A model generated the notes under the pieces. That model searched no databases. It was not told the DNA's origin and saw nothing but the letters and a program-made list of their open reading frames with translations. Positions 1 through 7,582 of a stretch of 64,000 nt of DNA are shown here, one piece after another. How positions within the stretch are numbered: the first letter of the stretch is position 1; each line of letters opens with the position of its first letter. The stretch covers positions 868,001-932,000 of the forward strand of contig JADKHO010000004.1 in NCBI GenBank assembly GCA_016721765.1, read 5' to 3'. Source of the stretch: Bacteroidota bacterium (GTDB lineage Bacteria; Bacteroidota; Bacteroidia; UBA4408). Both the position numbers and the translations under genes were made by a program.

Positions 1-978
1 TTACTATTAATGGGTTTGTGCGCATGCTATTTCTTTCCTGGAGCCGAGGGGTTTGGGCGATTTCAATTCGACTTCACCGAAAACACACTTAGTTTGTATG
101 GCGAAAAATTAAGTGTAGCCTTTGTTTTTTTGCTTGCATCGCTTGTGCTCTATTTGAAAAAAAACCGTGTAAATGCTATTTTACTTCTCACCCTAACTGC
201 ATTTTTATATCCTAGCTTCTTGCTTCCATTTAGCTTGGGCATCCCCGCATTTTGCTTCCTCCTGTTATGGAAACAAACTATTTCATTGCGCACCTTGTTA
301 ATGTTGCTGCTTATTCATCTCAGTTTCCTTGCCTTGTATTATTTATTTTATAGCTTCAACGGTGCAAGCGGAATTTCACTGGCCAATGCAAGTGATTACA
401 AAGGATTTAATTTAGGCTCCTTTAAACTGCTTTTTGCGGAATTGGTTTATCGCTCTTGGGCCAAACCTTTCCGTACCATTCTTATTTATTTACCTTATGT
501 TTTGGTAGTATTGATAAGTCTTCGCAAGAAGCAATTGCAACATCAATTATCAGAATTATTGTTGTTAGCGGGCTGCTTATATCTGGGTTCCCTGCTTTCA
601 TGGGCTTCCTTTTACAAACTGCCTGAAGCCTGGCAAATGTATACCAACTCACTTATTTTTATTCATCTGGTATTTATAATTTTCATGCTTCGGGACGTGT
701 TTTCTCTTGAACCTTCTTTGAAAAGTTATCTAGTTAAATCCGCTTTTTGCATGCTCCTAATCACCTCACTATTTTTTGCAAACAAAGGATTGATGCTGGC
801 CAAAAAACAATATTCCTATTCATCTGAATTTTTAAAAGCCATCGATTCGTTGCACCTTTCGTCAAACGAAAAATTTACGGTGGGCTATATTTTAAGTCCG
901 GAAGATTGTCATTACAGAATGGAATTAATTAGCGGTGGGATGACTGGTTCCTATTTGCAACGTGAAAAAAATACCTAG
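1..978 (+). CDS. Multi-spanning membrane protein, 5' partial, first fragment
   Basis: The frame is open to the first base of the window, so the true start probably lies upstream; the first ATG is at position 10. The product is very hydrophobic, with about eight predicted membrane segments separated by short loops, and ends in a soluble stretch. I do not recognise a family; large inner-membrane proteins of this build in Bacteroidota are often glycosyltransferase-like or of unknown function. The frame stops at 976-978 just after a run of seven A (965-971). Adding one A would join it without interruption to the reading frame at 981-1262, which continues as a plausible C-terminal soluble domain. 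The two are therefore most likely one gene of at least 420 codons. Function unknown. Confidence 0.6.
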   Translation, partial: LLLMGLCACYFFPGAEGFGRFQFDFTENTLSLYGEKLSVAFVFLLASLVLYLKKNRVNAILLLTLTAFLYPSFLLPFSLGIPAFCFLLLWKQTISLRTLLMLLLIHLSFLALYYLFYSFNGASGISLANASDYKGFNLGSFKLLFAELVYRSWAKPFRTILIYLPYVLVVLISLRKKQLQHQLSELLLLAGCLYLGSLLSWASFYKLPEAWQMYTNSLIFIHLVFIIFMLRDVFSLEPSLKSYLVKSAFCMLLITSLFFANKGLMLAKKQYSYSSEFLKAIDSLHLSSNEKFTVGYILSPEDCHYRMELISGGMTGSYLQREKNT

Positions 979-980
979 GA

Positions 981-1262
981 ATGGTTAACATTGGTATACT
1001 TGATTACTTGCACGATTCAAGCACATCTGCTGCTTATCATACTATTTTTAAAAGCCAAGATTTTTACAAATTTATGAGCTTTCAAAAACAAAACTTCAGC
1101 GCAATCAATACAGCACAAGCACAACTTAATTTTCTTAAACGTAACAACATTCATTGTGTAGCCTTATCTCCCTCAGCAAAGACACCGGCATTGCTATTAA
1201 AGCATGCTAGCCATTCCTTTATGGATAAAAAATCTGGTGAAAAATTTTTAGTTATTGATTAA
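981..1262 (+). CDS. C-terminal fragment of the preceding membrane protein (frameshifted)
   Basis: This 93-codon frame starts two bases after the stop of the preceding frame and is soluble, without a signal peptide or a recognisable domain of its own. In the same frame the codons just upstream of its ATG (from 966) are open and read Lys-Lys-Tyr-Leu-Gly, so a one-base gain in the A7 run at 965-971 would fuse it to the upstream membrane protein. It is better read as the C-terminal domain of that protein than as an independent gene. Function unknown. Confidence 0.5.
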   Translation: MVNIGILDYLHDSSTSAAYHTIFKSQDFYKFMSFQKQNFSAINTAQAQLNFLKRNNIHCVALSPSAKTPALLLKHASHSFMDKKSGEKFLVID

Positions 1263-1287
1263 TCCGCTAATTTTAAATAAAAAAAAG

Positions 1288-1470
1288 ATGAAAACTAATC
1301 GACCTCTCATTATTGCCACTTTTGTTTTATTACTCTCCTCCGGAAATTTTTCTCGCTTAAGCGGAACAGAATGCGTGCGTCCGGTGGTAATGATTACTTT
1401 GCTCACCATGGGTGCTGCAGTAGCTATCATTTTTCAAGAATTAATTAAACGCTATAAAGAAAAACAATAA
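1288..1470 (+). CDS. Small membrane protein, 60 aa
   Basis: The protein has two hydrophobic segments (about residues 7-18 and 34-49) separated by a polar stretch with a GTECVRP motif, and a basic C-terminal tail. I recall short Bacteroidota membrane proteins with a similar Gly-Thr-Glu-x-x-Arg motif, all uncharacterised. The ATG at 1288 is preferred over an in-frame TTG/ATG at 1255 because it begins with the basic residues expected before a first membrane segment and leaves the preceding gene intact. It ends 3 bases before adenine deaminase, so the two may be co-transcribed. Function unknown. Confidence 0.55.
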   Translation: MKTNRPLIIATFVLLLSSGNFSRLSGTECVRPVVMITLLTMGAAVAIIFQELIKRYKEKQ

Positions 1471-1473
1471 TAA

Positions 1474-3111
1474 ATGGCGGAACTAACTTTTCAGCTCAAG
1501 GCCAACCTCGTAGACATTAAAAGCGAAACCATTTATCCTGCGCACATTAGTGTTACCAATGGCTTGATATCCAACATTGAAAAAATTAGCGAAACTCCGG
1601 AAACATATATACTGCCCGGATTTGTGGATGCGCATGTGCACGTGGAAAGCAGTATGCTTACCCCTTGCCAATTTGCACGTTTGGCGGTAATGCACGGCAC
1701 TGTAGCTACCATCAGCGACCCGCATGAAATCGGCAATGTATTGGGAATTGAAGGGGTAGAATACATGATTGAAAATGGGAAACAAGTACCCTTTAAATTT
1801 TATTTCGGTGCACCTTCTTGCGTGCCTGCAACAACCTTTGAAACAGCCGGTGCTATTATAAATGCAGCCGATATTGAAAAGCTTTTTCAACGCGACGAAA
1901 TCGTTTACCTTGCAGAGATGATGAATTGGCCGGGTGTGTTAAATGGCGACAGTGTGGTCTTAGAAAAAATTGCACTTGCCAAAAAATACAACAAACAAGT
2001 GGATGGCCACGCACCCGGCTTAAGAGGAGAACAAGCAAAAAAATATATCTCAGCAGGAATTACTACCGATCATGAGTGCTTTACTGCCGAAGAAGCTTTG
2101 GATAAATTGAAATACGGAATGAAAATTCTGATTCGCGAAGGCAGCGCTGCCAAAAATTTTGAGGCCTTAATTAATCTTTTGCACACCTATCCCAACGAGA
2201 TTATGTTTTGTTCGGACGATAAACATCCGGACAATTTGGAACACGGACACATCAATTTGCTTGTAGTTCGAGCTTTAGAAAAAGGAATTGATTTATTTAA
2301 AATCCTAAGAGCTGCCTGCCTGAACCCCGTTGAACATTACAAATTAAATGTTGGTCAATTAAGGATTGGTGATGCGGCAGATTTTATTTTAGTAAATAAT
2401 TTAAAAGATTTCCAAGTTCAAAAAACCTATATCAATGGGAAGTTAGTTGCGGAAAACGGTAAAACAAGAATACCTTTCCACGAAAGTAAAATTGTAAATA
2501 ATTTTTCCACTTCAAAAAAAACTCCCGAACAGTTCAAAATCAAAGCAAAAAGTGAAAAGATATTTGCTATTGAGGCTTTAGATGGACAACTCATTACTAA
2601 TAAAATAGCAGCGAATGCCCGCTACATTAATGGGTATTGCGAAGCGGATGTTGAAAATGATATTTTAAAAATAGCGGTCGTAAACCGATACAGCAATGCA
2701 GCACCAGCCCTTGGTTTTATTAAAAATTTTGGACTTAAGCACGGTGCCATTGCCTCCACTGTAGCGCACGATTCACACAATATTATTGCCGTTGGCACCA
2801 ACGATGAGGAATTGTGTAAAGCGGTGAATTTATTGATTGATTGCAAAGGCGGCGTTGCCGGATTGAGTTCGAGCATGGAAATGATATTGCCCTTACCGAT
2901 TGCCGGCATAATGAGTGGTGAGGATGCTTTTGAAGTGGCAAAACATTACACCGCCATTGATGCTTTTGCCAAAGAGCTGGGAAGCACGCTAAGCGCACCT
3001 TTCATGACACTTTCGTTTATGGCCTTACTGGTTATACCACATCTTAAATTAAGCGATAAAGGATTATTTGACGGCGATACATTTAATTTTGTGGACGTAA
3101 CTAGAAATTAA
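1474..3111 (+). CDS. ade: Adenine deaminase
   Basis: Adenine deaminase (EC 3.5.4.2) converts adenine to hypoxanthine and ammonia in purine salvage. The 545-residue product has the normal family length. The amidohydrolase metal site is visible near residues 49-64 as GFVDAHVHVESSMLTP, followed by the SDPHEIGNV segment, a DHECFTAEEA motif near residue 200 and a SDDKHPD motif near residue 247. The C-terminal adenine deaminase domain contains HDSHNIIAVG near residue 435. The metal-binding residues are present and the frame is intact. The start at 1474 follows the small membrane protein by 3 bases; no clear ribosome binding site is visible, as is usual in this phylum. Confidence 0.95.
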   Translation: MAELTFQLKANLVDIKSETIYPAHISVTNGLISNIEKISETPETYILPGFVDAHVHVESSMLTPCQFARLAVMHGTVATISDPHEIGNVLGIEGVEYMIENGKQVPFKFYFGAPSCVPATTFETAGAIINAADIEKLFQRDEIVYLAEMMNWPGVLNGDSVVLEKIALAKKYNKQVDGHAPGLRGEQAKKYISAGITTDHECFTAEEALDKLKYGMKILIREGSAAKNFEALINLLHTYPNEIMFCSDDKHPDNLEHGHINLLVVRALEKGIDLFKILRAACLNPVEHYKLNVGQLRIGDAADFILVNNLKDFQVQKTYINGKLVAENGKTRIPFHESKIVNNFSTSKKTPEQFKIKAKSEKIFAIEALDGQLITNKIAANARYINGYCEADVENDILKIAVVNRYSNAAPALGFIKNFGLKHGAIASTVAHDSHNIIAVGTNDEELCKAVNLLIDCKGGVAGLSSSMEMILPLPIAGIMSGEDAFEVAKHYTAIDAFAKELGSTLSAPFMTLSFMALLVIPHLKLSDKGLFDGDTFNFVDVTRN

Positions 3112-3242
3112 ATTTTGAGTGCCAAAACCGAAATTTATTTCGGCAGCTAAGTTAAATCTAAACAAATTCTCAATCCTACAACCCTTCGAATACCCCACTT
3201 AATAAAGGGATTTCAAACAATCTCAAAAAAAACAAAAATAAA

Positions 3243-3274
3243 TTTGCGTAACCGAATCGTTACCTATATATTTG
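3243..3274 (+). promoter_or_regulatory. Bacteroidota-type promoter upstream of arsR
   Basis: A TTTG at 3243-3246 and TATATTTG at 3267-3274 match the -33 and -7 elements used by the Bacteroidota primary sigma factor (TTTG and TAnnTTTG), separated by 20 bases. Transcription would start near 3281, about 120 bases before the ArsR start codon. Two palindromic ArsR-type operators overlap the spacer and the start region, which suggests repression by the product of the first gene. Confidence 0.6.
3248..3263. promoter_or_regulatory. Putative ArsR operator 1 (GTAAC-N6-GTTAC)
   Basis: This 16-base imperfect palindrome, GTAACCGAATCGTTAC, has perfect inverted 5-base arms and lies in the spacer of the promoter at 3243-3274. 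The same pattern recurs 26 bases downstream. Position and symmetry fit binding of a dimeric winged-helix regulator, presumably the ArsR protein encoded at 3402. Confidence 0.6.
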
Positions 3275-3289
3275 TAACCGATTAGTTAC
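3274..3289. promoter_or_regulatory. Putative ArsR operator 2 (GTAAC-N6-GTTAC)
   Basis: This second copy, GTAACCGATTAGTTAC, has the same 5-base inverted arms and six central bases as operator 1. It begins on the last base of the -7 element and covers the expected transcription start. The 26-base centre-to-centre distance is about two and a half helical turns. Confidence 0.6.
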
Positions 3290-3401
3290 ATATAAAAAGA
3301 CAATAGATCGGATTCGGTTTTAATTTTATTAAATATGAACTACCAAATTGATCCATTACTGTATTCGTAAATCTGTAATAATCTGTTATCCGTAACCTCA
3401 A

Positions 3402-3815
3402 ATGAGAAGAGATGTTTTTCAAGCCATAGCTGACCCTACCCGCAGAGCTATCATAAGCATGTTGGCGCATCAATCGTTGAATTTAAATTCTGTTGCCGAG
3501 CAATTTCAGCAGAGCCGACCTGCTATTTCGAAACATATAAAAATTCTGACACAATGCGGACTCATTACCATAAAGCAGCAGGGACGAGAAAGGCATTGTG
3601 AGGCGCAACTGGAGAAACTGAATGAAGTTTCGGATTGGGTGGAGCAGTACCGTGAATTTTGGAATACCAAATTTAATGCACTTGAAATTTATTTAGCACA
3701 ATTACAAAAGGAAGAAATGCAGCTGAAAGCTAGCAAAAAATCAAAAAAGCCTTTGGTATCATCCCCAAAAACAAAAGCTGTAAAATTGTCAAAACCCAAA
3801 CCAAAAACGAGATGA
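3402..3815 (+). CDS. ArsR/SmtB-family transcriptional regulator
   Basis: This is a winged-helix repressor of 137 residues. The start FQAIADPTRRAIISML and the recognition helix region QSRPAISKHIKIL, followed by the wing with GRERHCEAQ, are typical of the ArsR proteins that sit beside SRPBCC/AHSA1 genes. No metal-binding cysteine pair of the ELCVC type is present, so it is unlikely to be a classical arsenic or zinc sensor. The C-terminal 35 residues are Lys- and Ser-rich and look disordered. Its stop overlaps the DoxX start (ATGA at 3812). Two palindromes in its promoter region suggest autoregulation of the whole downstream run. Confidence 0.88.
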   Translation: MRRDVFQAIADPTRRAIISMLAHQSLNLNSVAEQFQQSRPAISKHIKILTQCGLITIKQQGRERHCEAQLEKLNEVSDWVEQYREFWNTKFNALEIYLAQLQKEEMQLKASKKSKKPLVSSPKTKAVKLSKPKPKTR

Positions 3816-4183
3816 AAAAAACAAACACAATCTATTGGATTTTTACTGGATTATTTGGTGCCTTAATGTTATTTACGGCCGTTCCGGATATCTTAAAATC
3901 AGCAGAAGCGGTAACCTTTATGACCGAACATTTAGGCTACCCATTGTACTTTGTAGCCTTTATAGGATGGGCAAAAGTTTTAGGAGTATTAGCGTTATTT
4001 ATTCCGGGATATCCAAGAATTAAAGAATGGGCTTATGCAGGTTTGGCTTTTGATTTAGTTGGAGCCATTTTTTCCATATTGTCGGTAGAGTCATTTTCTG
4101 CTTCTATGCTATTTATATTGGTTCCGGTGGTGTTGGGCACCGTTTCATACATCTATTACCATAAACGTTTAATAGCAGCCTAA
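3812..4183 (+). CDS. DoxX-like family membrane protein
   Basis: This is a 123-residue inner-membrane protein with four hydrophobic segments and the arrangement of the DoxX-like family, including the GWAKVLGVLALF segment near residue 52. DoxX-like proteins are of uncertain function and have been linked to redox or stress responses. The start codon overlaps the stop of arsR by 4 bases, which implies translational coupling and the same promoter. Confidence 0.8.
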   Translation: MKKTNTIYWIFTGLFGALMLFTAVPDILKSAEAVTFMTEHLGYPLYFVAFIGWAKVLGVLALFIPGYPRIKEWAYAGLAFDLVGAIFSILSVESFSASMLFILVPVVLGTVSYIYYHKRLIAA

Positions 4184-4195
4184 ACAAAAGTTTCT

Positions 4196-4405
4196 ATGGT
4201 AGAAATTTTTAAAACATCGATTGAAAGCAGAGAACAATCTGAAACGGTGAAACAAGATTTGCTCACCTTATTTCCTAGTGCAAAAATAAATTTTGATTTA
4301 GATGATTGTGATCGAATTCTAAGAATTGAAGATGATAAGATTTGTCCGCAAGAAGTGCTTAATTTTTTAGCTCATAAAGGATTTGAAGTTGAAATTTTAA
4401 TTTAA
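4196..4405 (+). CDS. Small ferredoxin-fold-like protein, 69 aa
   Basis: The predicted strand-helix-strand-strand-helix-strand order and length resemble a heavy-metal-associated (HMA-like) fold, but the CxxC metal motif is absent; the two Cys residues lie apart, near residues 40 and 51. It sits 12 bases after the DoxX gene and 20 bases before a DUF1801 gene, so it is part of the same presumed operon. I cannot assign a function; the fold is an inference from the alternating hydrophobic pattern. Confidence 0.6.
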   Translation: MVEIFKTSIESREQSETVKQDLLTLFPSAKINFDLDDCDRILRIEDDKICPQEVLNFLAHKGFEVEILI

Positions 4406-4425
4406 TTTTAAGTAAAGAATTTGTT

Positions 4426-4839
4426 ATGGATAAAGAGAATTTATCAAGCGATACTTCAGGTGTGGATAGTCACATTTTAAAATTAGCACCAGAGCTGGCC
4501 ATTATTGTAACATATTTACGCAAAGTGATATTATCCACTAATTCTGAAATTGGTGAGCGCATTAAATGGAATAATCCCAGTTTCTTTTATAAAGGAGCAA
4601 TGAAACCCTTTAATCCTAAAGAGTATAAACGAGAGTTGATTGTTTTTAATCTTTTTAAAGGACGCATTATGCTTGTTTTTCCAAGCGGAGCAAAGGTTAA
4701 GGATACAAGTGGGTTACTAACCGGAGAATACGCAGATGGCAGAAGGCTTATTGTTTTTGAAAATATTGAGGATGCAAAATCCAAAGAAAAAAAATTACAA
4801 AAGATTATTAAAGATTGGATCAAATTAATAGACAAATAA
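4426..4839 (+). CDS. DUF1801 domain-containing protein (first of two)
   Basis: This is a 137-residue soluble protein of the DUF1801 (YdhG/YdeI-like) group. The family pattern of a helical start followed by ERIKWNNPSFFYKG, then strands with LIVFNLFKGRIMLVFPSG, can be seen. A related gene follows directly (4848-5234), giving a tandem pair of divergent paralogues. The biochemical role of DUF1801 proteins is poorly known; some members have been called iron chaperones. Confidence 0.8.
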   Translation: MDKENLSSDTSGVDSHILKLAPELAIIVTYLRKVILSTNSEIGERIKWNNPSFFYKGAMKPFNPKEYKRELIVFNLFKGRIMLVFPSGAKVKDTSGLLTGEYADGRRLIVFENIEDAKSKEKKLQKIIKDWIKLIDK

Positions 4840-4847
4840 ACCTGACT

Positions 4848-5234
4848 ATGAAAAAGGAAATATCAAATTTTGAAGAATATATTTCTTTGCAAGAAGCTGA
4901 AGCAAAAGAAATGCTGCATAAGATGCGTGAACTCATCCTCGAATTAGCGCCTGAAGCAGCTGAAGTAATTAGTTATGGAATGCCGGCCTTTCGCTACGCA
5001 AATAGTATGCTCGTATATATTGCAGGCTTTAAAAAGCATTGTAGTTTGTTTGCAGCAAATAGTAAATTAACTGCTTCAATGGCTGATGAATTAAAACCTT
5101 ACAAAACCTCAAAAGGTACCATTCAATTTCAATTCAATCAAAAGCTACCACTTACTCTTATTAAAAAGATAGTAAAAGCCAGAATGAAAGAGAATATAGA
5201 AAAGCAAAAAATAAAAGCAATCAAGAAAAAATAA
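4848..5234 (+). CDS. DUF1801 / YdhG-like protein (second of two)
   Basis: The product has the DUF1801 hallmarks EVISYGMPAFRY (near residue 43) and a SLFAANSKL segment, and ends in a Lys-rich tail. The ATG at 4848 was chosen because a longer frame from 4815 overlaps the previous gene by 25 bases and adds residues outside the family. It shares only the general family pattern with the preceding DUF1801 protein, so the pair is an old duplication or two separate acquisitions. Proposed function (iron chaperone-like) is weakly supported. Confidence 0.8.
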   Translation: MKKEISNFEEYISLQEAEAKEMLHKMRELILELAPEAAEVISYGMPAFRYANSMLVYIAGFKKHCSLFAANSKLTASMADELKPYKTSKGTIQFQFNQKLPLTLIKKIVKARMKENIEKQKIKAIKKK

Positions 5235-5264
5235 TATTCATCTAAAATAAAACTCAAAATAAAA

Positions 5265-5744
5265 ATGGCTAGTATAAACGCTCCGCAAAAAATTACTCCC
5301 TTTCTTTGGTTCAACGATAACGGCGAAGAAGCAATGAATTTTTACTGTTCGATATTTAAAAATTCCAAAATTAAACATGTTAGTCCTGGACCAAATGGCA
5401 AAGCCTTTACCGGTAGTTTCGACTTGGAAGGACTCAGCTTTCATTTTTTAAATGGAGGGCCCATGCATGCTCAATTTACGGAAGCTATATCGCTCTTTGT
5501 GCATTGTGAGGATCAAAATGAGGTGGATTATTATTGGAATAAACTTACTTCAGATGGCGGTAAAAACAGCCGTTGTGGCTGGCTTAAAGATAAATTTGAA
5601 CTATCCTGGCAAATTATTCCAAGTGCTTTAGGTCGATTAATAGGTGATCCTGATCGCGAAAAAGCGGGCAGAGTTATGCAAGCGCTATTAAAAATGGATA
5701 AAATAATTGTAGCCGATTTGGAAGCAGCGCATCGCGGTGAATAA
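5265..5744 (+). CDS. VOC family protein, PhnB / 3-demethylubiquinone methyltransferase-like
   Basis: This 159-residue protein starts with the pattern ITPFLWFNDNGEEAMNFYCS, typical of the PhnB-like VOC group (Pfam 3-dmu-9_3-mt). It continues with FTGSFDLEGLSFHFLNGGP, a CGWLKDKFELSWQIIP segment and a VMQALLKM ending. Despite the family name these proteins are not methyltransferases; most are uncharacterised members of the glyoxalase/dioxygenase fold. It lies in the run of ArsR, DUF1801 and SRPBCC genes, a combination common in Bacteroidota and Actinobacteria. Confidence 0.88.
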   Translation: MASINAPQKITPFLWFNDNGEEAMNFYCSIFKNSKIKHVSPGPNGKAFTGSFDLEGLSFHFLNGGPMHAQFTEAISLFVHCEDQNEVDYYWNKLTSDGGKNSRCGWLKDKFELSWQIIPSALGRLIGDPDREKAGRVMQALLKMDKIIVADLEAAHRGE

Positions 5745-5787
5745 AATACCGCATTTATAATTTTTTAAATTTTAGTAAAAATATAGT

Positions 5788-6249
5788 ATGACAATAATTA
5801 AAGAAGTAACACTAATCCGCTATTTTTCAGCTCCAAAAGAGCTCGTGTTTAAAGCCTTTACCAACCGCGAAATGCTGATGCAATGGTGGGGACCACATGG
5901 ATTTACTAATCCGGAATGCGAAATGGATGCACGCGAAAATGGGAAATGGAAAATTAATATGCATGCGCCACAACTTGGCTTTCCTAACAGTTGGGTGGAA
6001 GGTGTTTTTACCGAAATTATTCCGGGTGAAAAGTTAGTATTTACTACCAAAGGAATCTTTAGACCAGATGGAAGTCATGGCCTCGAAGGCTTAAACACAG
6101 TAATCTTCCAAGAGGAAAATGGAAAAACAAAATTAACGTTACATGCAGCTTTAACGAAACTCGACAAAGGCTTTGAAATGGCAGCAAATGGCATGGAACA
6201 AGGCTGGAGCGAAAGCTTCGAAAAATTGGCAACCTTACTTACAAAATAA
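5788..6249 (+). CDS. SRPBCC / AHSA1-like protein (1 of 4)
   Basis: This is a 153-residue START-like domain of the activator-of-Hsp90-ATPase (AHSA1) group. Visible features are the opening IRYFSAPKELVFKAFTNREMLMQWWGPHGF, the WVEGVFTEIIPGEKLVFT strands and the C-terminal helix with GMEQGWSESFEKLATLL. Proteins of this fold bind small hydrophobic ligands. There are four related genes here between 5788 and 8017; this one has the most canonical sequence. Confidence 0.88.
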   Translation: MTIIKEVTLIRYFSAPKELVFKAFTNREMLMQWWGPHGFTNPECEMDARENGKWKINMHAPQLGFPNSWVEGVFTEIIPGEKLVFTTKGIFRPDGSHGLEGLNTVIFQEENGKTKLTLHAALTKLDKGFEMAANGMEQGWSESFEKLATLLTK

Positions 6250-6276
6250 AACAAATTCAAACCTAAAACTTCAACT

Positions 6277-6804
6277 ATGCTCGCATTAGAAATAGTTCTA
6301 TTAATTATTGCAGCCATTTTGCTTGCTGCATTATTCAGCCCAAAGAATTGGTCGATTGAAGCAACTATAGAAATTCAAAAGCCCAAACAAGTGGTGTATG
6401 ATTATTTAAAAATTTTAAAAAATTCTGAGCAGTATAATAAATGGGTAATGACCGATCCCAATATGAAGAAAGTATTTAAAGGAACAGATGGAACTGTTGG
6501 TTTTGTGTATAGCTGGGACAGTGAAAACAAACAGGTAGGAAAAGGGGAACAAGAAATAAAGAAGCTAATAGAGGGAAGCCGCATTGATTATGAAATTCGC
6601 TTCATCAAACCATTTGCCGGAACTTCCACTTCTTCCCTCCTGCTTGAAAGTTTATCCGACAACCAGACAAGAGTTAAATGGACATTCAACAGCAGCAGCA
6701 ACTACATGATGAAAATAATGCATGTATTATTCAATTTAAAAAAAGTGCTGCTAAAAGATTTACAAGCGAGTTTGGGTAATTTAAAATCAAATTTGGATAA
6801 CTAA
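6277..6804 (+). CDS. SRPBCC family protein with N-terminal membrane anchor (2 of 4)
   Basis: Residues 3-20 form a membrane segment, followed by an SRPBCC domain that begins at about residue 26 with IEATIEIQKPKQVVYDYL and ends in a long C-terminal helix. Several SRPBCC proteins of Bacteroidota have this arrangement, in which the domain is tethered to the membrane. It differs clearly from its three neighbours of the same superfamily, so it probably binds a different ligand. Ligand and function unknown. Confidence 0.8.
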   Translation: MLALEIVLLIIAAILLAALFSPKNWSIEATIEIQKPKQVVYDYLKILKNSEQYNKWVMTDPNMKKVFKGTDGTVGFVYSWDSENKQVGKGEQEIKKLIEGSRIDYEIRFIKPFAGTSTSSLLLESLSDNQTRVKWTFNSSSNYMMKIMHVLFNLKKVLLKDLQASLGNLKSNLDN

Positions 6805-6857
6805 TTTAAGTGCTCACATCGATTAACTAAAATCAATATATCTAACAAAATTAAAAT

Positions 6858-7277
6858 ATGGAAACAACACAAGCAATCACTGTAAGCGCAACTATTCAAG
6901 CAGCTGTATCAAAAGTATGGGAGCACTATACGCTTCCCGAACATGTAATGCATTGGAATAATGCTTCCGATGATTGGTACTGTCCGCATGCCAAAAATGA
7001 CCTAAGCATAGGCGGCCGTTTTGTGTATGGCATGGCTGCAAAGGATGGCAGTTTTAGTTTTGATTTCGGAGGTACCTATACTGATATTAAGCAAAATGAG
7101 CGCATTGCTTATATCATGGACGACAATAGAAAAGCAGAAGTAATTTTTTCCCCGCAAGGAAATGAAACAAAGGTAACAGTGACTTTTGATCCTGAGATGG
7201 AAAACACCCGCGAATTGCAAGAAGGAGGTTGGCAAGCTATCTTGAATAATTTTAAAAAATATGTTGAGGGGGTTTAG
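6858..7277 (+). CDS. SRPBCC / AHSA1-like protein (3 of 4)
   Basis: This 139-residue protein opens with ITVSATIQAAVSKVWEHYT, continues with WNNASDDWYCP and a GGRFVYGMAAKDGSFSFDFG block, and closes with a helix containing EGGWQAILNNFKKYVE. It is a single START-like domain, presumably cytoplasmic. It is the last gene before a 305-base interval filled with short repeats, and the fourth family member follows on the other side. Confidence 0.87.
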   Translation: METTQAITVSATIQAAVSKVWEHYTLPEHVMHWNNASDDWYCPHAKNDLSIGGRFVYGMAAKDGSFSFDFGGTYTDIKQNERIAYIMDDNRKAEVIFSPQGNETKVTVTFDPEMENTRELQEGGWQAILNNFKKYVEGV

Positions 7278-7290
7278 GTATTGAGTTTTG

Positions 7291-7536
7291 GGGTTATTGG
7301 ATTGTTATGTCATCCTGAGCGCAGTCGAATGAGGGTTATTGGATTGTTATGTCATCCTGAGCGCAGTCGAAGGAGGGTTATTGGGTTAATAAGTTTTATA
7401 TTCTTTTATTAGTTTGTACCAAGTCATCCTGAGCGTAGTCGAAGGGTGAGTGATTGAGTTTACGATGTCATCCTGAGCGGAGTCGAAGGGTGGGTTATTG
7501 AGTTTACTATGTCATCCTGAGCGGAGTCGAAGGATG
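7291..7536 (+). repeat. Five copies of a GTCATCCTGAGCGNAGTCGAA repeat
   Basis: Copies begin at 7309, 7351, 7423, 7467 and 7511, each 21 bases long and nearly identical, with one variable base in the middle (C, C, T, G, G). The first two lie in a 42-base tandem duplication (7291-7332 and 7333-7374) that includes a GGGTTATTGGATTGTTAT flank; the last three are 44 bases apart. The last copy carries inverted CATCCT/AGGATG arms that could form a hairpin. The whole 7278-7582 interval holds no gene. Spacing is irregular and spacers are not unique, so this is not a CRISPR. I recall very similar intergenic elements in other bacterial genomes, of unknown role. Confidence 0.9.
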
Positions 7537-7582
7537 GCTTATTGGTTTATGAGTATTTTGCATGCCTTAAAAAAATATCAAA

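Noticed and set aside
3128..3143. Terminator after adenine deaminase (CCGAAA/TTTCGG)
   Set aside because: The stem is only 6 bases with a 4-base loop and no T run follows, so support is too weak.
7278..7582. CRISPR-like array
   Set aside because: Unit distances are 42, 72, 44 and 44 bases, spacers are partly repeated, and no cas gene is near.
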